From Bacillota bacterium (GTDB taxonomy: Bacteria; Bacillota; Clostridia; Lachnospirales; Lachnospiraceae), in contig JAFAFU010000070.1 in assembly GCA_023423335.1 (NCBI GenBank), positions 1 to 64,000 of the forward strand: a stretch of 64,000 nucleotides of DNA, read 5' to 3'. Below, piece by piece: positions 7,549 to 15,967 of this stretch. Position 1 is the stretch's first letter. Each line of letters starts with the position of its first letter. The notes under the pieces were generated by a model. It was not told where the DNA came from and did not search any database. It saw only the letters and a list, made by a program, of their open reading frames with translations. The translations under genes were made by a program, and so were the position numbers.

Positions 7549-9516
7549 ATGAAAATTACATTAAAAGACGGCTCCGTGAAGGAGTACGGTAATGCAATGA
7601 CGGTATATGAGATCGCGGCCGATATCAGCGAAGGTCTGGCCAGAATGGCCTGTGCCGGTGAAGTGAACGGCAAGGTGGCGGATCTTCGGACGGTGGTGGA
7701 TGCTGATTGCAACTTAAATATTCTGACCTTTAATGATGATGCAGGTAAGGCGGCATACCGTCATACTGCCTCCCATGTACTTGCCCAGGCGGTGAAGAGA
7801 CTGTATCCCGACGCGAAGCTGGCAATCGGTCCCTCCATTGATACCGGCTTCTATTATGATTTTGACTGCGAGCCCCTTGACCGGGCTGCTCTTGATGAGT
7901 TAGAGAAGGAAATGAAGAAGATTATTAAGGAGGGTGCGGAGCTGGTACGCTTTACCCTTCCGAGAAAAGAAGCCATCGCTTTGATGCAGGAGAAGGGAGA
8001 GCCCTATAAGGTGGAACTGATCGAAGACCTGCCGGAGGATGCAGAGCTTTCCTTCTACCGGCAGGGAGACTTTGTGGATTTGTGCGCAGGCCCCCATTTA
8101 ATGAGTACCAAAAATATCAAGGCGATCAAGCTGATTTCCTCCTCCGGCGCTTACTGGAGAGGCTCAGAGAAGAATAAGATGCTTACCAGAGTTTATGGAA
8201 CGGCCTACACGAAGACGGCAGAGCTGGAAGAGTTTCTGGCCCACCTGGAGGAAATCAAGAAGCGTGACCATAATAAGCTGGGCCGTGAGATGGAGCTGTT
8301 TGCAACCGTGGATGTCATCGGACAGGGGCTTCCGCTCCTTATGCCAAAGGGCGCGAAGATCATTCAGACGCTCCAGAGGTGGATTGAGGATGAAGAGGAG
8401 CGCCGCGGCTACGTGAGGACGAAGACGCCTCTGTTGGCGAAGAAGGACTTGTACATTATTTCCGACCATTGGAATCATTATAAGGAAGGCATGTTCGTAT
8501 TAGGAGATGAAAAGGATGAGAATTCTGAAGTATTTGCACTCCGTCCGATGACCTGCCCTTTCCAGTACTATGTATATAAGCAGAGTCAGAAATCCTACCG
8601 TGACCTGCCCTGCCGTTATGGTGAGACTTCTACCTTATTCCGCAATGAGGACTCCGGTGAGATGCATGGTCTGACCAGGGTCAGACAGTTTACAATTTCC
8701 GAGGGTCATCTGATCGTAACTCCGGAGCAGGTGGAAGAGGAATTTGCAGGATGTCTGGAGCTGGCAATGTACTGTTTAAAGACTTTGGGTCTGGAGAAGG
8801 ATGTAACCTACCGTCTTTCCAAATGGGATCCGAATAACAAGACCAAATATCTTGGGGATGAGGAGCAATGGGAGAGGATGCAGAGCAAGATGCGTGAGAT
8901 GTTAATTCATCTTGGCGTGAAATTCTCCGAAGCAGACGGCGAAGCTGCGTTCTATGGACCAAAGCTGGATATCCAGGCGAAAAATGTTTATGGTAAGGAA
9001 GATACGATGATTACGATCCAGCTGGATTTCGTTCTGGCAGAGCGTTTTGATATGTTCTATATCGATGCCGGCGGTGAGAAGAAGCGTCCGTTCATTATCC
9101 ACAGAACCAGCATGGGCTGCTACGAGAGAACCCTTGCCTGGCTGATTGAAAAATACGCAGGTATGTTTCCGACCTGGCTGTGCCCGGAGCAGGTACGTAT
9201 TCTTCCGATTTCCGAGAAATATCATGACTACGCCAGGAAGGTTAAGGATGAGCTGTCCGGGAATAATGTCATGGTGACAGTGGACGAGAGAGCTGAGAAA
9301 ATCGGTTATAAGATCAGGGAAGCCAGACTGGACCGAATTCCTTATATGCTGGTAGTCGGACAGAAAGAGGAGGAAGAAGGCGTTGTATCCGTAAGAAGCC
9401 GGTTCCTTGGTGATGAGGGGCAGAAGCCTCTGGATACCTTTATCTCTGATATCTGTAAGGAGATCCGTACCAGAGAGATCCGTAAGATCGAGGTAACGGA
9501 AGAACAGAAGCGGTAA
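7549..9516 (+). CDS. thrS: Threonyl-tRNA synthetase
   Basis: A 655-residue class II synthetase that charges tRNA-Thr. Domain order: TGS domain (residues 1-61), the SAD editing-type domain with HTASHVLAQAV and CAGPH, the catalytic core from about 240, and the anticodon-binding domain from about 545. Zinc ligands are visible as Cys336 in RPMTCPFQ, a His in the EGH block, and the His of IIHRTSMGCYER. The MTCPFQ form replaces the more common MNCPxH form and is seen in a clostridial subgroup. ATG 7549 is chosen over an upstream in-frame ATG (7516) because AAAGGAG lies 8 bases in front. Controlled by the T-box leader upstream. Confidence 0.97.
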   Translation: MKITLKDGSVKEYGNAMTVYEIAADISEGLARMACAGEVNGKVADLRTVVDADCNLNILTFNDDAGKAAYRHTASHVLAQAVKRLYPDAKLAIGPSIDTGFYYDFDCEPLDRAALDELEKEMKKIIKEGAELVRFTLPRKEAIALMQEKGEPYKVELIEDLPEDAELSFYRQGDFVDLCAGPHLMSTKNIKAIKLISSSGAYWRGSEKNKMLTRVYGTAYTKTAELEEFLAHLEEIKKRDHNKLGREMELFATVDVIGQGLPLLMPKGAKIIQTLQRWIEDEEERRGYVRTKTPLLAKKDLYIISDHWNHYKEGMFVLGDEKDENSEVFALRPMTCPFQYYVYKQSQKSYRDLPCRYGETSTLFRNEDSGEMHGLTRVRQFTISEGHLIVTPEQVEEEFAGCLELAMYCLKTLGLEKDVTYRLSKWDPNNKTKYLGDEEQWERMQSKMREMLIHLGVKFSEADGEAAFYGPKLDIQAKNVYGKEDTMITIQLDFVLAERFDMFYIDAGGEKKRPFIIHRTSMGCYERTLAWLIEKYAGMFPTWLCPEQVRILPISEKYHDYARKVKDELSGNNVMVTVDERAEKIGYKIREARLDRIPYMLVVGQKEEEEGVVSVRSRFLGDEGQKPLDTFISDICKEIRTREIRKIEVTEEQKR

Positions 9517-9522
9517 GAATAT

Positions 9523-9590
9523 ACCGGCGGAAGCTGAGATTGATACCGGACTGGGAGACATCAGTCCGGTTCTCCTTTTCTGCCGGTTTT
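9523..9590 (+). terminator. Terminator after thrS
   Basis: Two nested stems are seen: an outer ACCGGCGGAA (9523-9532) with TTCTGCCGGT, and an inner CCGGACTG (9546-9553) with CAGTCCGG (9562-9569). The outer stem ends in TTTTCC. It separates thrS from the convergent radical SAM gene and may act in both directions. Confidence 0.75.
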
Positions 9591-9604
9591 CCTTTGCAAT
9601 AAAA

Positions 9605-10510
9605 TTATATGGGAAGACTCAATTGCTCATATCCATACCTTCCCTTATAGCTGTCGATGATATCCTCCATTCGATAAAGGATGCCATATCGCTCGCATTC
9701 CTTCCGGAAGAGTAATTTTAGCGCTTCTTCCCGGGGACTATGGCACTCATAGGTATCGCCGTACTCCAGGACATAGTCCTTAACCAGGTTCCGGTTCGGG
9801 AACAGCTCGTCAAGCTTCCTGTAGTAATATTCTCTCTGGCCGGAACGCAGGGTCATGCCGAAGAGTGCAAAGATGAACCTTGCGCCGCTTTCATGAGCCA
9901 GCCGGACCAGATCACGGATATTTTCCTCATGATCGGTGAGAAAGGGCAGGACCGGAGTCATGAGAACACCGGCATAGATTTCCGCATCAGCTAATGCACG
10001 CAGGGCCCTAAAACGCTCGGAGGAAACAGGGGCTCCGGGTTCGATTTTCCTGCTTAAGGCATCCTTCGCAGCGGTAATCGTTATTTTGCAAAGAACCGGG
10101 GAATGGTCCCCGATCTTTTTCAGGATATCGATATCCCTGGTGACCAATGGGTTTTTTGTGGCGATCGCGATACCGAAATGATACAGATCAACCAGCTCCA
10201 GGGCCTGTCTTGTAAGCGTAAGCTTTTCTTCAAAAGGATTATAGGGATCACTCATGGAACCGGTGCCAATGACACCGGTTTTCTGCTTGCTGCAAAGCTC
10301 CCTCTCAATTATGGCGATCGCATTTTCTTTTGCCCGTACCGTATCAAAATCCTCGATCTGATAACAGGCGCTCCGGCTGTCGCAGTAGATACAGCCATGA
10401 TTACAGCCCTTATAAAGATTCATATTATAATCGTGACCGAAATAGGAATGGTCCGACAGGCGGGAGAGAATGGTTTTTGCGGGTATCGTTTGCACCGACA
10501 TGCTATTCAA
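9605..10510 (-). CDS. SPL-family radical SAM protein
   Basis: The 301-residue protein carries a radical SAM cluster motif of the CxxxCxxC type (Cys36, Cys40, Cys43 in CNHGCIYC), preceded by NMNLYKGC, which is typical of the SPL-like (Rv2578c) group related to spore photoproduct lyase. The GTGSMSDPYNPFE block and the TPVLPFLTDHEENI block are also typical. It binds a [4Fe-4S] cluster and S-adenosylmethionine; the substrate is unknown. The first codon is probably TTG at 10510, placed 9 bases behind an AAAGGAG; an ATG three codons later (10501) is possible. It is the last gene of a minus-strand set with the GyrI-like gene 30 bases upstream. Confidence 0.88.
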   Translation of the reverse strand: MNSMSVQTIPAKTILSRLSDHSYFGHDYNMNLYKGCNHGCIYCDSRSACYQIEDFDTVRAKENAIAIIERELCSKQKTGVIGTGSMSDPYNPFEEKLTLTRQALELVDLYHFGIAIATKNPLVTRDIDILKKIGDHSPVLCKITITAAKDALSRKIEPGAPVSSERFRALRALADAEIYAGVLMTPVLPFLTDHEENIRDLVRLAHESGARFIFALFGMTLRSGQREYYYRKLDELFPNRNLVKDYVLEYGDTYECHSPREEALKLLFRKECERYGILYRMEDIIDSYKGRYGYEQLSLPI

Positions 10511-10540
10511 TCAAAACTTCTCCTTTCTCTGTGGATTGGG

Positions 10541-11203
10541 TTACCAGTCCGCCCTTCGGATCGGATGACGCAGGATGGTCTTCAGCTTTGAGGGTTTCGT
10601 CTGAAGGGGATTGCTCAGATAGATTTCATGGTGGGTGCGAAGCTTACCTTCAGGGGAATAGCTTCCGATATCATCCAGAAAGCCTTGCTGCTTCCGAAAG
10701 TCCTCCATGAAACGAATGGTTGCCGGCTCTGTATCATAGGGGCCGATGTGCAGGGCATGGACGCAGAGCCCTTCCCGGAAGGCTTCAAAACGAACGATAT
10801 CCACATTAAGCTCCGGTTTTTTCTTACGCAGCTTATTCCTTGCCTCCTCAAATATCTGTTCGGTGATAAAATCCGGCTGACGTATCATGGAGCACCAGCT
10901 ATAATTATCCTTTTTCGTGATATCCTGATTAGCGGGATCAGTAAACCACCACAGGCCCTCCAGGGGAGGAACCGTATAATCGATATAGCCTTCCGGCACC
11001 AACCCGGCTTTCAGCCCCATCTTAATGGTATAGCTGAAAGCATATAAAAGCTCTACCGCCTTCTTATATTCACCGTCGGTATCGTTGGGGTTTCCCTTCC
11101 CGTCTACCATAATAAAATTCATTGCCGGAACATCAATTATGGCAGGTGCTGCTTTCGGCAAATAAAACTCCGGATATTTCTTTCTGAGATCTAATTTATC
11201 CAT
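10541..11203 (-). CDS. GyrI-like small-molecule-binding domain protein
   Basis: A 220-residue stand-alone GyrI-like (SHV fold) protein. The C-terminal half shows the characteristic VDIVRFEAFREGLCVHALHIGPYDTEPATI block and ends with THHEIYLSNP. GyrI-like domains bind hydrophobic cationic small molecules, and some stand-alone members hydrolyse or sequester them. The start at 11203 (MDKLDLRKKYPEF) follows AAAGGA; the longer open frame upstream is not needed. It lies between a WYL regulator and a radical SAM gene, all on the minus strand, suggesting one transcript. The actual ligand is not known. Confidence 0.85.
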   Translation of the reverse strand: MDKLDLRKKYPEFYLPKAAPAIIDVPAMNFIMVDGKGNPNDTDGEYKKAVELLYAFSYTIKMGLKAGLVPEGYIDYTVPPLEGLWWFTDPANQDITKKDNYSWCSMIRQPDFITEQIFEEARNKLRKKKPELNVDIVRFEAFREGLCVHALHIGPYDTEPATIRFMEDFRKQQGFLDDIGSYSPEGKLRTHHEIYLSNPLQTKPSKLKTILRHPIRRADW

Positions 11204-11273
11204 AGATAACCTGTCCTTTCTGAATGCATTTATTATGCACCTAAGATAACACAGGGAATATGACACCTATATG

Positions 11274-12212
11274 TCATATATTATAAATTTTATTCAGCTT
11301 TTCTACAATTTGAATTAGCCCCTCACGGACACCTTCCGGCTCCAGTACCTCCAGATGCCCCTCATAGGAAAGCAGATAGCCGTATAACCAGGCACCGGAC
11401 TGCATTTCACTATGGATTAAGAAGCCGCCGTTCTCCAATCTGGTCACGGCAGCCTTGGGGAATTCATCATAAACCCGGTAGGCCATCTCCTTATCCACCC
11501 GCAGGGTCAGCATAATTCTTGGCTCCGGCCGGGGATTATGCCCGGATTCCTCCGGACCATTCTTTTTATGAATATCGTACTGCGGTATGATTTGGGAGCT
11601 GTTTCCAAAGGTTTCCTCCGATACAGACAGATTTTCCATTCGGGATATCTTAAAATATCGGATATCAAGCTTTTCCGTGCAATAGGCAAGAAGATACCAG
11701 GCCTGTCCTTTAAAGACCAGCTTTAACGGCCAGACCTTCCGGCTGGTTTCCTGTCCATAGGAGTTATAATAGGTAAAGGTAATTACCCTGCGGTTCAAAA
11801 TGGCATCCTTCAATCGTGTAAAGTTCCTCCGGTCCTCCTCCCCGCTGTTCCAGTAAGAAAAATCAACCTCGATCCAATCGGGCTTCTCAGACTGGAACAA
11901 GGTACGGAGCTTTGCGAGAGTGGAAGAGGCTCCTTCATAGCTGGTTGCATGAATCCCCTGAAGAGCGGACAGAATGTCATTTTGCTCCTGCTTTGTAAGC
12001 ACGGACTTATTCAGGACAAAATTCTCCATAAGGCAGATACCGCCGCCCTTGCCCCGGTTGGCATAGATAGGGATTCCGGCTTCGCATAAGGCCTCGATAT
12101 CCCGGTAAATTGTCCTCTGGGATACCTCGAAATGTCCGGCCAGCTCCTTTGCAGTCACATTTTTCTTCTCCAACAGGATATATACGATTTCAAATAATCG
12201 TGTTATCTGCAT
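11274..12212 (-). CDS. WYL-domain transcriptional regulator (YafY-like)
   Basis: A 312-residue regulator with an N-terminal winged helix (residues 3-55, with ELAGHFEVSQRTIYRDIEAL) and a WYL domain (about 135-215, with ITFTYYNSYG, RKVWPLKLVFKGQAWYLLAYCTEK and RYFKISRM), followed by the WCX C-terminal extension. WYL proteins act as ligand-responsive regulators, and several respond to nucleic acid or nucleotides. The ATG at 12212 follows GGGAGG. The gene heads the minus-strand set with the GyrI-like and radical SAM genes (70-base gap), so it likely controls them. Confidence 0.9.
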   Translation of the reverse strand: MQITRLFEIVYILLEKKNVTAKELAGHFEVSQRTIYRDIEALCEAGIPIYANRGKGGGICLMENFVLNKSVLTKQEQNDILSALQGIHATSYEGASSTLAKLRTLFQSEKPDWIEVDFSYWNSGEEDRRNFTRLKDAILNRRVITFTYYNSYGQETSRKVWPLKLVFKGQAWYLLAYCTEKLDIRYFKISRMENLSVSEETFGNSSQIIPQYDIHKKNGPEESGHNPRPEPRIMLTLRVDKEMAYRVYDEFPKAAVTRLENGGFLIHSEMQSGAWLYGYLLSYEGHLEVLEPEGVREGLIQIVEKLNKIYNI

Positions 12213-12377
12213 AGTACCTCCCTGCCTAATAACGATGCCCAAGGCTTTTATTTACCAATATCTTAACAGATATAACAGGACAAGGCAATGTCATCAGCAA
12301 AGCATTTTCTTCCGGATTTCATTTTCCCGGAACCTATGGTAGAATAAAGTAAAATCATGAGAAGGGAGGGAAGGTTG

Positions 12378-12431
12378 AAAAGAAATACATTTTTCAACCG
12401 GCAGAAAAGAAATACATTTTTCAACCGGCAG
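12378..12431 (+). repeat. Two perfect tandem copies of a 27-bp unit
   Basis: Bases 12378-12404 are repeated exactly at 12405-12431. Each copy contains AAAAGAAATAC and TTTTTCAACCGG, so copies can form a TTGAAAA/TTTTCAA hairpin. The unit is a multiple of three, so an upstream in-frame reading stays open, but the true gene start lies behind it. Confidence 0.9.
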
Positions 12432-12481
12432 AAAAGCATTTACATGCTTTTCGCAAGATTGTATGCCGCCTTTAAGCGGCA
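12431..12481 (+). promoter_or_regulatory. Structured leader in front of the exporter-like gene
   Basis: Two perfect hairpins follow the tandem repeats: GAAAAGCAT/ATGCTTTTC (12431-12439 and 12444-12452, 4-base loop) and TGCCGC/GCGGCA (12464-12469 and 12476-12481, 6-base loop). The second ends 4 bases before the ribosome binding site AGGAG, so it could affect translation. No known riboswitch class was recognised. Confidence 0.6.
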
Positions 12482-12494
12482 GATAGGAGTTAAA

Positions 12495-13568
12495 ATGAAT
12501 CGTGTCAAAACGGCTTTTAATCCGGTTCAATTATTATTTTTGTTAAAGGTGGGTATTGGTTCTGCCATATCAATTCTGCTGGCGGGAAGTCTGGGCCTTC
12601 TCTACAGCCCTTCCGCAGGAATAATCACACTGCTGACTATCCAGAATACCCGGAAGGAAACCCTGTCTATAGCCATAAAACGGCTGCTGTCGTTTCTGCT
12701 GGCAGTCACCGTATCCTTTCTTGTATTTTCCCTGATGGGATATACCTATGCATCCTTTGGGCTCTTCATCCTGTTCTTTGTCGGCCTCTGCACGGTGTTC
12801 GGGCTGAAGGACGGAATCTCCATGAATGCCGTATTAATGACCCATTTTCTGATTGAGAAGCATATGGAGCTTACACTGATTGGAAATGAGGTGCTGCTGC
12901 TTCTGGTTGGAATGGGAATCGGTATTCTGTTCAATATGATCATGCCAAACTATAAAGCTGGAATTCGCAGGGAGCAGACCGCTTTAGAGGAGGAGATGAA
13001 ACGGACCTTGAAAAGCCTTGCGGATACCTTACAGGATAAGGAGGCCTGCCTGGGTCCGGGTCAGGGACAGGAAGCCGCGCCGGCTTCCTGCGGCATATCT
13101 TATGGAAGCGGACTGCGGACCGTGGATTTTTCCGGGTTGGATGCGGTGCTGGACGGCCTCTTAAGGAAGGCATATGAGGATGCGGGAAACACCCTGCTTA
13201 ACAATACAAGATATATGGTATCCTATCTGGAGATGCGCAAGCTTCAAGTCGATGTACTTAAGAATATCGCAGCTCATATCGGAAGAATTCCGGTGGTGCT
13301 AAGGCAATCCCTTCCGATAGCAGATTTTCTTATTCATACGGCAGAATCCTTCCATGAGCTGAATAATGTGGTGGGCCTGCTGGAGGAAATGGAGCGCCTG
13401 AACCTTCATTATAAAAATGAAACCCTGCCGGCAACCCGTGAAGAGTTTGAATACCGGGCAATATTATTCCAGATTTTAAAGGAATTGGAATATTTTCTCC
13501 TGCTGAAAAGAAACTTTGTATTGGAGCTTGAGAAGAAAAACATGAAATCATATTGGAATAGAACATAA
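12495..13568 (+). CDS. Aromatic acid exporter family (ArAE/FUSC-like) membrane protein
   Basis: A 357-residue integral membrane protein. The first half has about six hydrophobic segments (from LLFLLKVGIGSAISILLAG to LLLLVGMGIGILFNMIMPNY), which match the N-terminal domain of the ArAE/FUSC family; TIQNTRKETLSIAIKRLLSFLLA is a typical block. The second half is a soluble, mostly helical domain (DUF939 C-terminal-like). Transport of aromatic acids is known only for some relatives, so the substrate here is inferred from the family. ATG 12495 is chosen because AGGAG lies just upstream; the longer frame from 12357 would run through the tandem repeats. Confidence 0.8.
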   Translation: MNRVKTAFNPVQLLFLLKVGIGSAISILLAGSLGLLYSPSAGIITLLTIQNTRKETLSIAIKRLLSFLLAVTVSFLVFSLMGYTYASFGLFILFFVGLCTVFGLKDGISMNAVLMTHFLIEKHMELTLIGNEVLLLLVGMGIGILFNMIMPNYKAGIRREQTALEEEMKRTLKSLADTLQDKEACLGPGQGQEAAPASCGISYGSGLRTVDFSGLDAVLDGLLRKAYEDAGNTLLNNTRYMVSYLEMRKLQVDVLKNIAAHIGRIPVVLRQSLPIADFLIHTAESFHELNNVVGLLEEMERLNLHYKNETLPATREEFEYRAILFQILKELEYFLLLKRNFVLELEKKNMKSYWNRT

Positions 13569-13706
13569 ACATAATGCCATAACCGTATTTTACGTTCTGT
13601 ATAAAATCCATATCATTTCGCATAATACTATGGAAGAATTACTTTTCACAGGCTGGAATGCTTGTACCATAATATTATGATTTTACAGGATGAAGAGGAG
13701 AAGATC

Positions 13707-14504
13707 ATGCAGAATGACAGGAATACGAACCAGAATCTCCAAAACGGCACAGCCGGTAATCAGGAAATGACAGACGCCGGTAAAGATGACAAGAAGCCGG
13801 GAAAGAATGAAGAACAGGAAAGACTCGTGAAAGAAAACGAGGATATGAAGGATAAGAAAATCAGTGAGTACGGTCAGACTGTTCTTGAAAATGGAAATAC
13901 GGAGCATAAAATCCATCTGTTATCCATCATCGGGGAGATTGAAGGACATGAAGTACTTCCCCAGCATAATAAAACCACAAAATACGAGCATGTGCTTCCC
14001 CAGCTGGCAGCGATTGAAGATAGTACCGAAATTGACGGGCTGCTGATTTTGATTAACACCGTTGGCGGAGATGTTGAGGCAGGTCTGGCCATTGCTGAGA
14101 TGATAGCATCCTTAAGTAAGCCAACCGTATCCCTGGTGCTGGGAGGAAGCCATTCCATCGGGGTTCCGCTGGCCGTATCGGCTGATTACAGCTATATCGT
14201 ACCGACGGCTACCATGATAATCCATCCGGTCAGAATGAACGGAACCGTAATCGGCGTAACCCAGACCTTTGAATATTTTGAGAAGATTCAGGACCGGATT
14301 ATCAAGTTTGTTGTCGACCACTCAAATATTGATTACAGCAGCTTCAAAAACCTGATGCTGGATACCAGCCAGCTGGCCAAGGATGTCGGTTCCATTCTTG
14401 TTGGCGAGGAAACGGTTAAAAAGGGTATTATTAAGGAGGTAGGCGGAATTAAGGAAGCGTTGGCAAAAATTAATTCCATGATTGACAATAAACAGTCCAA
14501 GTAA
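13707..14504 (+). CDS. tepA: ClpP-class serine protease, TepA-like
   Basis: A 265-residue protein of the ClpP/crotonase fold. The first 65 residues are charged and low-complexity; the ClpP-like core follows (KIHLLSIIGEIEGHE to the C-terminus). The expected catalytic Ser is in GGSHSIGVPLAVSA, the His in MIIHPVRMNG, and an Asp lies further on. In Bacillus the homologue (TepA/YmfB) assists preprotein translocation or degrades signal peptides and sits beside ylzJ and spoIIIE, as it does here. Start chosen at ATG 13707 behind GAGGAG. No signal peptide. Confidence 0.88.
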   Translation: MQNDRNTNQNLQNGTAGNQEMTDAGKDDKKPGKNEEQERLVKENEDMKDKKISEYGQTVLENGNTEHKIHLLSIIGEIEGHEVLPQHNKTTKYEHVLPQLAAIEDSTEIDGLLILINTVGGDVEAGLAIAEMIASLSKPTVSLVLGGSHSIGVPLAVSADYSYIVPTATMIIHPVRMNGTVIGVTQTFEYFEKIQDRIIKFVVDHSNIDYSSFKNLMLDTSQLAKDVGSILVGEETVKKGIIKEVGGIKEALAKINSMIDNKQSK

Positions 14505-14508
14505 ACGG

Positions 14509-14533
14509 GAAAAGCCAGGAGTATGGGCTTTTT
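14509..14533 (+). terminator. Terminator after tepA
   Basis: AAAAGCC (14510-14516) pairs with GGCTTTT-type sequence ending in TTTTT (to 14533). It is short, so some transcription may read on into ylzJ. Confidence 0.6.
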
Positions 14534-14575
14534 GTTTAGGCTTTTATGCCGCTTGAGCGGCGGAGGGAGGTTAAT

Positions 14576-14833
14576 ATGCTATATACCGTAGTACCGCTGG
14601 AAAGGGTATACCATAATTTCAGGGAAGAGGCAACGGCTGCAGGTAAGGCCGGTGCCAAAGAAAAAAGTCAGGATAAAGATATGGAATACAGGGACGTTCC
14701 CATTAAGCACGGCAGAATTGTTACGATGCGGGACGGAGAGAATTATATCATCCAGAAGATTAATTCCACCGACATGGGAGATTATCTGAATGAAGAGTAT
14801 TCCCCGGGCAGAGCTTATCAGGAAAAACAATAG
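14576..14833 (+). CDS. ylzJ: YlzJ-like protein
   Basis: An 85-residue protein beginning MLYTVVPLERVYHN, the characteristic start of YlzJ-like proteins, and containing the block VTMRDGENYIIQKINSTDMGDYLNEEYSPG. The function is unknown; in Bacillus it lies between tepA and spoIIIE, and the same order is kept here with uppP inserted. ATG 14576 follows GGAGGGAGG with 5 bases of spacing. Confidence 0.82.
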   Translation: MLYTVVPLERVYHNFREEATAAGKAGAKEKSQDKDMEYRDVPIKHGRIVTMRDGENYIIQKINSTDMGDYLNEEYSPGRAYQEKQ

Positions 14834-14862
14834 GCCGGTACGGCACACCATAAAACATGTAA

Positions 14863-14927
14863 ATAAATACCCGGATTTATCCTGCGGTTTCAAAAGCATC
14901 CGACCGGCAGGAGATCCGGGTATTTAT
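14863..14927 (+). terminator. Long perfect stem-loop after ylzJ
   Basis: A perfect 14-bp stem (ATAAATACCCGGAT at 14863-14876 with its complement at 14914-14927) contains a second partial stem (CCTGC with GCAGG). No T-run follows beyond TTTAT, so it may be a terminator with the T residues inside the stem, or a processing or regulatory element in front of uppP. Confidence 0.6.
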
Positions 14928-15081
14928 ATGCTGCCTGCAGGGTATAACGAACTTACTCTTGCATAACATTTTTATTAAAGGTATAATAAATTTCAAAGGC
15001 AATCCGGAAAATGGTAATCCGCTGGTTATATCGGCATACAGAAGGATTGTCATATCAGTGTGTCATAGGAGGCAGTTAAAA

Positions 15082-15957
15082 ATGAATTTAATTAATGCAA
15101 TTATCATGGGCCTGGTGCAGGGAATAGCTGAATTTTTACCGATCAGCAGCTCCGGCCATCTGGCTATTATGAAGCAGATTTTACATATGAATACCGATAC
15201 TGGATTATTATTTGATGTATTACTTCATTTGGGAACCCTGGTAGCTATTTTTGTGGCGTTCTGGAAGGATATCAGGGAGCTGATTACGGAAGGTCTCCGT
15301 ATTATTGCAGATTTCCTGGTGAATGCGGGACGTTTTGTGAAAAATATGGGCTCTGACAGGAAGGTTCCATATAAGAAGATGGCGGCGACACCCTACCGCA
15401 GATTTGTATTGCTGGTGATCGTTTCCACGATTCCCACCGGAATTATGGGTGTGGTATTTAAGGATGCCTTCGAGCTGGCAGGAGCGAGTCTGCTGGTGCC
15501 GGGTCTGTGCCTGATCCTGACCTCCCTTCTGCTGCTGATTGCCGACCGTACAGCTTCGGGTAAGAAAAAGGAGGATACGGCTACCTATGCGGATGCCGGT
15601 TTGGTTGGTCTTGCACAGGGGATTGCAATCCTTCCCGGACTGTCCAGATCAGGGACGACGATTACAGCCTGCCTGCTCAGGGGCTTTGACCGTTCCTTCG
15701 CAGTTAAATATTCTTTTATTATGTCCATTCCGGCAGTTCTCGGTGCGGCGTTACTGGAGCTGAAGGATGTCTCAGCAGAGACAATCGAATCCTCCCTGTT
15801 GACAGGCTATATTGTCGGGACAATCGTGGCAGGAATTGTGGGATATATCTGTATTAAGACAATGCTGGTCATTGTCAGGGGGAAGAAATTCAAATACTTT
15901 GCTTATTATTGTTTCACGGCCGGTCTGATTGCCGTAATCGGACACTTTGTAATCTAG
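15082..15957 (+). CDS. uppP: Undecaprenyl-diphosphatase (BacA/UppP)
   Basis: A 291-residue polytopic membrane enzyme that dephosphorylates undecaprenyl pyrophosphate to recycle the lipid carrier for cell-wall synthesis and gives bacitracin resistance. Both signature motifs are present: GLVQGIAEFLPISSSGHL at the N-terminus (with the catalytic Glu and Ser residues) and LPGLSRSGTT in the second half. About eight hydrophobic segments are seen. ATG 15082 follows AGGAGG at 15067-15072. The ftsK gene begins only 10 bases after its stop, so the two are probably co-transcribed. Confidence 0.95.
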   Translation: MNLINAIIMGLVQGIAEFLPISSSGHLAIMKQILHMNTDTGLLFDVLLHLGTLVAIFVAFWKDIRELITEGLRIIADFLVNAGRFVKNMGSDRKVPYKKMAATPYRRFVLLVIVSTIPTGIMGVVFKDAFELAGASLLVPGLCLILTSLLLLIADRTASGKKKEDTATYADAGLVGLAQGIAILPGLSRSGTTITACLLRGFDRSFAVKYSFIMSIPAVLGAALLELKDVSAETIESSLLTGYIVGTIVAGIVGYICIKTMLVIVRGKKFKYFAYYCFTAGLIAVIGHFVI

Positions 15958-15967
15958 GGGGATAGGG

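Noticed and set aside
9605..12212. Defence or biosynthesis cluster because of the radical SAM gene
   Set aside because: No precursor peptide, transporter or nuclease is nearby; the neighbours point to a small regulatory unit.
12378..12431. CRISPR-like repeats
   Set aside because: Only two copies with no spacer between them and no cas genes; a tandem duplication instead.
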